A stretch of 64,000 nt of DNA from Variovorax fucosicus (lineage in GTDB: Bacteria; Pseudomonadota; Gammaproteobacteria; Burkholderiales; Burkholderiaceae_C): assembly GCF_030316825.1 (NCBI RefSeq), contig NZ_JASZYU010000005.1, positions 1 through 64,000 of the forward strand, in the 5' to 3' direction. Numbering within the stretch: the stretch's first letter is position 1; every line of letters starts with the position of its first letter. The position numbers and the translations under genes are program-made. The notes below the pieces were generated by a model that searched no databases, had not been told where the DNA came from, and saw only the letters and a list, made by a program, of their open reading frames with translations. Below, piece after piece: positions 59,482 through 64,000 of the stretch.

Positions 59482-60411
59482 TCAACCCTGTGCAGAACGC
59501 AGCACCGGCGGCAATGACGCCTGCGCGTTCAACTTCTCCAGCACCATCCCGATGAAGGCCGATACCGCCAGTGGCAGGTGCCGCCGGCTCGGGTACAGCA
59601 CACTCAGCCCGCGACCCGTGCGCTGATATTGCGGCAGGAGCCGCACGAGCAGGCCGGCTTTTATATCAAGGGTTGCCATCGCGGGCGGCAACAGCGCAAT
59701 GCCGAGTCCGGCCAATGCGGCTTTGCGCAACGCCTGCGCGGTGTTGCCGCTGAAGCGGCCGGCAACCTGCACTTCCTCTTCCGTGCCATCGGGGCCGGCA
59801 AGGCGCCAGGTGGCGCGGCCTGCAGGGTGGGCGGAGGTTACGCAGTCGTGGTTCACCAAGTCTTGCAGCGTGGCAGGCGCGCCGCGCGCGGCGACGTAGG
59901 CGGGGCTTGCCACCATGCCGTCGCTTCTGGCGCCGAGGAGTTGGCGACCCACATAGCCCGAGTCGCGCAACGTGCCGCCGCGAAACGCGACATCGATCTG
60001 GTCGGCAATCAGATCGGCCTTGGCATCACTGAGCACGAAGTCGAGGCGCACCAGCGGATGGGCGGCAAGAAAGTCGGCCACCCACTCCATTGGGAAGAAG
60101 TCGAAGAAGTCGGCCGGTGCGGCTACACGAACCATGCCACTGGGTTGGTGGCTGCCGGTCATCAACTCCCGCCCGGCCTCGACCAGTCCGTCGACCGCGA
60201 CCGCGCAACGCTCGTGAAAGGCGTGGCCGGCGCTGGTGAGCGTGAGCTTGCGGGTGGAGCGCTGCATCAGCCGCGTGCCGAGTCGTGCTTCGAGTTGCTG
60301 AATGCGCCGGCTTACCGTGTTGGGCGGCAGGCCCAGCCGCCGCGCTGCCTCGGCAAAGCTGCCGTGGCGCACCACCTGCACAAATACTGCGATGTCGTTC
60401 AGGTCCAACAT
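59482..60411 (-). CDS. LysR family transcriptional regulator
   Basis: The 309-residue regulator starts at 60411 (GAGG nine bases upstream). The LysR HTH is FVQVVRHGSFAEAARRLGLP, PNTVSRRIQQLEARLGTRLM, and the effector domain is of the CrgA/DmlR type (GMVRVAAPADFFDFFPMEWV). It diverges from the DoxX-pirin pair with a 129-base gap and probably regulates it. This arrangement of LysR, DoxX and pirin is typical of redox or quinone-stress loci in Comamonadaceae. Confidence 0.92.
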   Translation of the reverse strand: MLDLNDIAVFVQVVRHGSFAEAARRLGLPPNTVSRRIQQLEARLGTRLMQRSTRKLTLTSAGHAFHERCAVAVDGLVEAGRELMTGSHQPSGMVRVAAPADFFDFFPMEWVADFLAAHPLVRLDFVLSDAKADLIADQIDVAFRGGTLRDSGYVGRQLLGARSDGMVASPAYVAARGAPATLQDLVNHDCVTSAHPAGRATWRLAGPDGTEEEVQVAGRFSGNTAQALRKAALAGLGIALLPPAMATLDIKAGLLVRLLPQYQRTGRGLSVLYPSRRHLPLAVSAFIGMVLEKLNAQASLPPVLRSAQG

Positions 60412-60540
60412 GGTGCGATTCCTCTTATTGATGGACGAGTGCAATCCGATTATGCGGTCTAGTCGATTAATGGATGCAGCCCTAATCTTCTGTGCATCGG
60501 CCGCCTCTAGCCTCCACGCACACGCAGGAACATCCCTTCA

Positions 60541-60918
60541 ATGGCTTCTTCTCCTATTTCCCCCACGCAGCGTCGCATCGTCTGGGGCGTTCGCATTCTT
60601 CTGGCGCTGGCCTTCGGTGCTGCGGGTGTCTCCAAGCTCGCCGGCGTGCCGCAGATGGTTCAGGTGTTCGATGCCATCGGTTTCGGCCAGTGGTTCCGTT
60701 ATGTGACAGGTGCGGTCGAAATCGCGGGCGCGGTGCTGATGCTCTTGCCTGCTGCCGGCTTCTTCGGCGGGCTGCTGCTCGGCGCGATCATGGTTTGCGC
60801 GGTGGCGACGCATCTGCTCCTGATCGGTGGCAATCCCGCGCCGGCCGTGGTGCTCGGTGCGCTCGCAGCCTTCGTGGCTTGGCGGCTACGGCCTGTGTCG
60901 CTCCGTGCGGCCGGTTGA
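60541..60918 (+). CDS. DoxX-like integral membrane protein
   Basis: The 125-residue protein has four hydrophobic helices: WGVRILLALAFGAAGVSKLA, FRYVTGAVEIAGAVLMLLPA, FFGGLLLGAIMVCAVATHLL and a last helix. The GVSKLAG and H..L.G motifs match the DoxX/DoxD-like (SURF4-related) family. Members are thought to sit in the inner membrane and take part in thiol or quinone redox balance. It is followed by the pirin gene 16 bases downstream on the same strand. Confidence 0.88.
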   Translation: MASSPISPTQRRIVWGVRILLALAFGAAGVSKLAGVPQMVQVFDAIGFGQWFRYVTGAVEIAGAVLMLLPAAGFFGGLLLGAIMVCAVATHLLLIGGNPAPAVVLGALAAFVAWRLRPVSLRAAG

Positions 60919-60934
60919 CTGCGAGGGAAGCCGC

Positions 60935-61774
60935 ATGACAACCGACCTTGCCGCAGAGGCCCGCGCCATCGTCTACCGCACGGGCGGCAGCACGCACGGC
61001 CCGATCACGCGCCTCGTGAGCCCGGGCGACCTGGGCGAATTCCTGAAGCCGTTCGTGTTTCTCGATCTCTTCGACCTCAGGCCCCCGACCGAGCACAGGG
61101 GCTTCGGCATGCACCCGCACTCCGGCATCGCGACGCTGACGTTCATGATCGAAGGCGACGTGGGCTATGAAGACACGACCGGCCAGAAGGGCGTGCTGCC
61201 CGTCGGCGGCGTGGAGTGGATGCGTGCCGGCAGCGGCGTGTGGCACACCGGTGCGCCGGTCAGCGATGCGCGGGTGCTGGGTTTCCAGCTCTGGGTGGCG
61301 TTGCCCGCTTCGGAAGAGAACGCACCTGCGCAAAGCCTCTACCTTGCGCCTTCGCAAGTGCCGCGGGAAGGCCCGGCGCGCGTGCTGCTCGGGCGCTATG
61401 GCGCGGCGCAAAGCGCCATTCCGGCGCCCGCGTCGATGAACTACCTCGCGGTGGTTCTGAAGGATGGCGAGCGCTGGCGCTACACGCCGCCCGCCGGCCA
61501 CACCGTGGCCTGGGTTGCGGTCAATGCGGGCCGACTCGATGCGGGTGAACCGGTCGGTGCTGGCGAGCTTGCGATGTTCGAGGAGTCCGGCGAGGCCATC
61601 GACTTCGTGGCCCACGGCGAAACCAGTTTCGTGCTCGGCTCGGCGGTGAAGCATCCGCACGAATTGGTAATGGGCTACTACTCGGTGCACACGAGCAAGG
61701 CGGCGCTCGCGCAGGGCGAGGCCGAGATCCAGCGCATCGGCACGCGCCTGCGGCAAGAGGGGCGGCTGACCTAG
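60935..61774 (+). CDS. Pirin family protein
   Basis: The 279-residue bicupin has the pirin signature: FLDLFDLRPPTEHRGFGMHP HSGIATLTFMIEGDVGYED in the first barrel, with the two metal His in GMHPHSG, then VEWMRAGSGVWHTG (third His). Bacterial pirins act as quercetinases or redox-sensing proteins. The start at 60935 lies just after GAGGGAAG. It is co-transcribed with DoxX. Its stop overlaps the convergent GAF gene by four bases. Confidence 0.92.
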   Translation: MTTDLAAEARAIVYRTGGSTHGPITRLVSPGDLGEFLKPFVFLDLFDLRPPTEHRGFGMHPHSGIATLTFMIEGDVGYEDTTGQKGVLPVGGVEWMRAGSGVWHTGAPVSDARVLGFQLWVALPASEENAPAQSLYLAPSQVPREGPARVLLGRYGAAQSAIPAPASMNYLAVVLKDGERWRYTPPAGHTVAWVAVNAGRLDAGEPVGAGELAMFEESGEAIDFVAHGETSFVLGSAVKHPHELVMGYYSVHTSKAALAQGEAEIQRIGTRLRQEGRLT

Positions 61775-62718
61775 AGGTACAGCGCCAGCACCTCGACCAC
61801 TTCGCCCTCCCACACCACGGGTATCGCCAACAGCGCCGAGGAGCCGATCGCCGCCGCGGCTGCGGCGGGAGCGCCGGGTTCGGAGGCCGGCCAGTCATTG
61901 ATCACCGGCGCCCCGCCAAGCCAGGCCTTGGCGATCGATCCCGTCGGTGCTGACAAGGGCAGGGTGGCTTCGATGAGCGATGCGCCGCCGTGCAGTTCAC
62001 TGAAGGCGTAGACGCGCCGCAGCACCTCGCCCTGCGCCGCGGGCACCCAGCGCTCGATGCGCCGCGCCAACGGCAACGTCGCACCCGCAAGGAAGGTGAC
62101 GGCATGGCTGTCCTCGAGCCGCGAACCGGCCGGGATTGCCAGGCCCCGCAGAAGGCCGGCGTCGGCCGCTTCCTGCGCACGCAGGAAGCGTGCGGGGGTG
62201 GCCGGCAGATCTTCCAGGAACACGGCTTCGCCGCGCTGCCAGGCCAGCCCGGGCAGGCCCACGCCGCGCGGCAGGTAGGTCTCGTGCGAGGCCGATTCGA
62301 AGGCCTCGGCGTTCGGGCCGAAGGCACCGTCGACGAGCCTCATGTCGCTGGTGATGCGCGCGTCGCGATGCCAGAGCTCGAGACAGCTGGCGGCGCTGGC
62401 CTCGTGGCCGCAGAAGATCACGAGCACCGAAGTGAGGCTGTCGTGCACGAAAAGCGGCAGCGCGACGGCGCAGGTCAGGCCGGCGTCGCGCGCGGCAGAG
62501 ATGCGACGGAAGTTCGAGCCCTCGAACTCGCGCAGCAGGATGGGCCGGCCTTCATGCCAGGCGCGGCCGGGCAGGCCTTCGCCGCGGCCGAAGCACATCT
62601 CCCGGCTGATGGCCGCGAATCGCCTGGCGGAACCGAATGCGCCGCTTCCGAACTCGAGCAGGGAGCCGTCGTCGCTCGGCAACCAGACTTCCGCGGCCTT
62701 GATGAATGTTGAAGTCAT
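61771..62718 (-). CDS. Protein with two GAF domains
   Basis: The 315-residue protein starts at 62718 and consists of two GAF sensory domains. The first has REMCFGRGEGLPGRAWHEGR and FRRISAARDAGLTCAVALPL; the second has HETYLPRGVGLPGLAWQRGE and AQEAADAGLLRGLAIPAGS. The duplicated G-x-GLPG-AW motif shows internal repetition. No output domain is attached, so it may act through a partner or as a redox/ligand-binding protein. Cys residues in the first domain could be redox active. Function unknown. Confidence 0.85.
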   Translation of the reverse strand: MTSTFIKAAEVWLPSDDGSLLEFGSGAFGSARRFAAISREMCFGRGEGLPGRAWHEGRPILLREFEGSNFRRISAARDAGLTCAVALPLFVHDSLTSVLVIFCGHEASAASCLELWHRDARITSDMRLVDGAFGPNAEAFESASHETYLPRGVGLPGLAWQRGEAVFLEDLPATPARFLRAQEAADAGLLRGLAIPAGSRLEDSHAVTFLAGATLPLARRIERWVPAAQGEVLRRVYAFSELHGGASLIEATLPLSAPTGSIAKAWLGGAPVINDWPASEPGAPAAAAAAIGSSALLAIPVVWEGEVVEVLALYL

Positions 62719-62811
62719 GAGGCCGCTTCCATAAACACAGTCCACAGCAAGTTGCACGCCATGGCCGGCCCCATGCCGGCGATGCGTTCGATCCGCGGCT
62801 AGACTGCCCCG

Positions 62812-63198
62812 ATGGAACAGCGCTCCACCCGCCAGCGTGCCGCGATCCGCGGCGTGATCGACGCCGCCGCGCGCCCGTTGCTGCCGGCCGAAATTCTTGA
62901 AGTCGCGCAGCGCGAGGTCGCGGCGCTGGGCATGGCGACGATCTACCGCAACCTCAAGCTGCTGGCCGAGGCCGGCGAGATCGAGGCGGTGGCGCTGCCC
63001 GGCGAGGCGCCGCGCTACGAGTCGACCCGGCACGCGCACCACCACCACTTTCAGTGCCGGGCCTGCCAGCGCGTGTTCGACGTGCACCATTGCCCGGGCG
63101 ATTTCAAGCAGCTTGCGCCGGCCGGCTTCACGGTCGAGCGGCATGAGCTCACGCTGTACGGCACCTGCGCCGATTGCGCGGCCCCCGACAACGGTTAG
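62812..63198 (+). CDS. Fur family transcriptional regulator
   Basis: The 128-residue protein has a Fur winged helix (TRQRAAIRGVIDAAARPLLP, then GMATIYRNLKLLAEAGEIEA, residues 6-60) and the metal-rich hinge ESTRHAHHHHFQCRACQRVF. The second Cys pair is CADC near the end, giving the structural zinc Cys4 set. The size is below the 148 of E. coli Fur and fits PerR/Zur-like members. Which metal or peroxide it senses cannot be told. It converges on the pldA-like gene with a four-base overlap. Confidence 0.88.
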   Translation: MEQRSTRQRAAIRGVIDAAARPLLPAEILEVAQREVAALGMATIYRNLKLLAEAGEIEAVALPGEAPRYESTRHAHHHHFQCRACQRVFDVHHCPGDFKQLAPAGFTVERHELTLYGTCADCAAPDNG

Positions 63199-64000
63199 AA
63201 GTCGACCAGGCTCAGGCCGACGCTCAGCACCGTGCGCTTGCGGTTGTAGTCGGCCAGCGTGTCGCCGTAGCCATGGAACAGTTGCGTGTGGAAGCGCAGG
63301 TTGCTCTTGGCCGAGTCGCCGATCGCTTTCAGCCATTCGAGCCGGATCGAGCCGCGCCCGTCGCTGCGCAGGTTGTTGCGCAGCGTGGCGGAGAGCGTGT
63401 TGTCGCGGTTGATGTTCCAGCGGCCGGTCAGTTCGGCGCGGCCGATGAAGTTGGCGATGTCGGGGTTGTCGTCGCTGTCTGCGCTTTCCTTGATGCGTTT
63501 CCAGATCTTTGCGCTCACCTGGAAGCTGTCGTCCAGCTCCATGCCGGCCATCAGGTAGTAGCGGTTCCAGCTGCGCGAGTAGGGCAGGCTCTGGCCGTTC
63601 GACTGGTGCACCAGCCCGAGGCCGGCATAGCGCCAGCGCCAGCCGCCCGGCAGCGTGATGTTGGTCGGGTAGACATACATCAGCTCGGGCTCATGGTCGG
63701 TGGTGCGGAACGGCCGCGAGATCGCGCCGTTGAAGAGCTGCCAGGTCGATTGCTGCGAGTAGCCGAACCAGAGCGAGTCTTTCTTCGACGGGTCGTCCTG
63801 CGTCAGCAGCCCCTGCGCGATCTTGGTTCGCACCGACAGGCCGATGCGCATCTCGTTGGCCTGGTACGCCGTCGCGGTGCCGGTGTGGCCGGCTGCCGGC
63901 GAGGTCGGCACCTGCGGCTTGTCGGTGGCTGTCGAGAACGCCACGTTGAGCGGCCGGTAGCCGCGGAAGGTGAAAGTGCCGCAGTCGCTGCCGTTCTCCA
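63195..64000 (-). CDS. pldA: Outer-membrane phospholipase A, C-terminal part (runs off the window)
   Basis: About 268 codons of the C-terminal barrel are present and the frame is open to base 64000, where ENGSDCGTFTFRGYRPLNV is read. The catalytic motif YAGLGLVHQSNGQSLPYSRS has the active-site His and Ser of OMPLA (H-x-S-N-G). The beta-barrel pattern ends in LVDF with a terminal Phe, the outer-membrane signal. The enzyme hydrolyses phospholipids in the outer leaflet and is activated by calcium-induced dimerisation. The N-terminus with its signal peptide lies outside the window. Confidence 0.9.
   Translation of the reverse strand, partial: ENGSDCGTFTFRGYRPLNVAFSTATDKPQVPTSPAAGHTGTATAYQANEMRIGLSVRTKIAQGLLTQDDPSKKDSLWFGYSQQSTWQLFNGAISRPFRTTDHEPELMYVYPTNITLPGGWRWRYAGLGLVHQSNGQSLPYSRSWNRYYLMAGMELDDSFQVSAKIWKRIKESADSDDNPDIANFIGRAELTGRWNINRDNTLSATLRNNLRSDGRGSIRLEWLKAIGDSAKSNLRFHTQLFHGYGDTLADYNRKRTVLSVGLSLVDF

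Noticed and set aside
1..64000. CRISPR arrays and ribosomal RNA genes
   Set aside because: No regularly spaced short repeats and no rRNA-like conserved sequence were seen on reading through the window.

Overview
The window reads as a high-GC betaproteobacterial chromosome, most likely Burkholderiales/Comamonadaceae (Variovorax- or Acidovorax-like). This is inferred from a Bug-type solute-binding protein, the mix of GntR/TetR/LysR/MarR regulators, the codon and GC style, and a Tn4371-type integrative-element backbone of the kind common in Comamonadaceae. No rRNA, tRNA or CRISPR array was recognised. No taxon search was possible.

Three zones are visible. Zone A (1 to about 31.7 kb) is an accessory metabolic region. 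It starts with a truncated enoyl-CoA hydratase and a Bug/TctC protein, followed by small enzyme-regulator cassettes: cupin + glyoxalase + AraC; aldo/keto reductase + decayed thiolase/MaoC + PaaI thioesterase facing a MarR gene; HAD dehalogenase; TetR facing alpha/beta hydrolase + Old Yellow Enzyme + SDR + lipoprotein hydrolase; GntR; TetR + SDR + MDR. Between these lie many scars: IS3 transposase remnants, a Crp/IlvD chimera, a GMC oxidoreductase fragment, a P-type ATPase fragment joined to an Lrp fragment, a decayed SDR and a possible porin relic. At 21-31.2 kb is an intact amino-acid catabolic cluster: gamma-glutamyltransferase and Lrp on the minus strand, divergent from an Aap-type ABC importer (binding protein, two permeases, ATPase), a LysE/RhtB exporter, a diaminopropionate ammonia-lyase-like enzyme and an M20 hydrolase. 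A frameshifted, truncated Cys/Met PLP enzyme ends the zone.

Zone B (about 31.7 to 59.4 kb) is the maintenance and relaxase half of a Tn4371-family ICE: DUF3363 relaxase, TraF peptidase, DUF2840, a small partition protein, ParA, RepA, AlpA-like protein, DUF6499/DUF2285 (split by a frameshift), two DUF2958 genes around an XRE regulator, DUF736, a long ParB and RadC. The mating-pair (traG/trb) genes and the integrase expected for the family are not seen, so the element looks like an immobile or only mobilisable relict. Its cargo from 46 to 59.2 kb is a defence island: a DUF5131 three-Cys protein with two TcmP partners (the second cut by an in-frame amber codon); an XRE gene; an operon of DUF5623, a restriction-nuclease/P-loop NTPase fusion and a HEPN-like protein; a single-TRD HsdS with HsdM but no classical HsdR, under a promoter framed by a perfect 16-bp inverted repeat; and an Abi_2/HEPN protein.

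Zone C (59.4 to 64 kb) begins after a strong terminator and looks like ordinary chromosome: LysR, DoxX, pirin, double-GAF protein, a Fur-family regulator and the start of an outer-membrane phospholipase A gene.

The best candidate for an undescribed system is the three-gene operon at 50120-54771, followed by the extended DUF5131-TcmP-TcmP module at 46184-49204.
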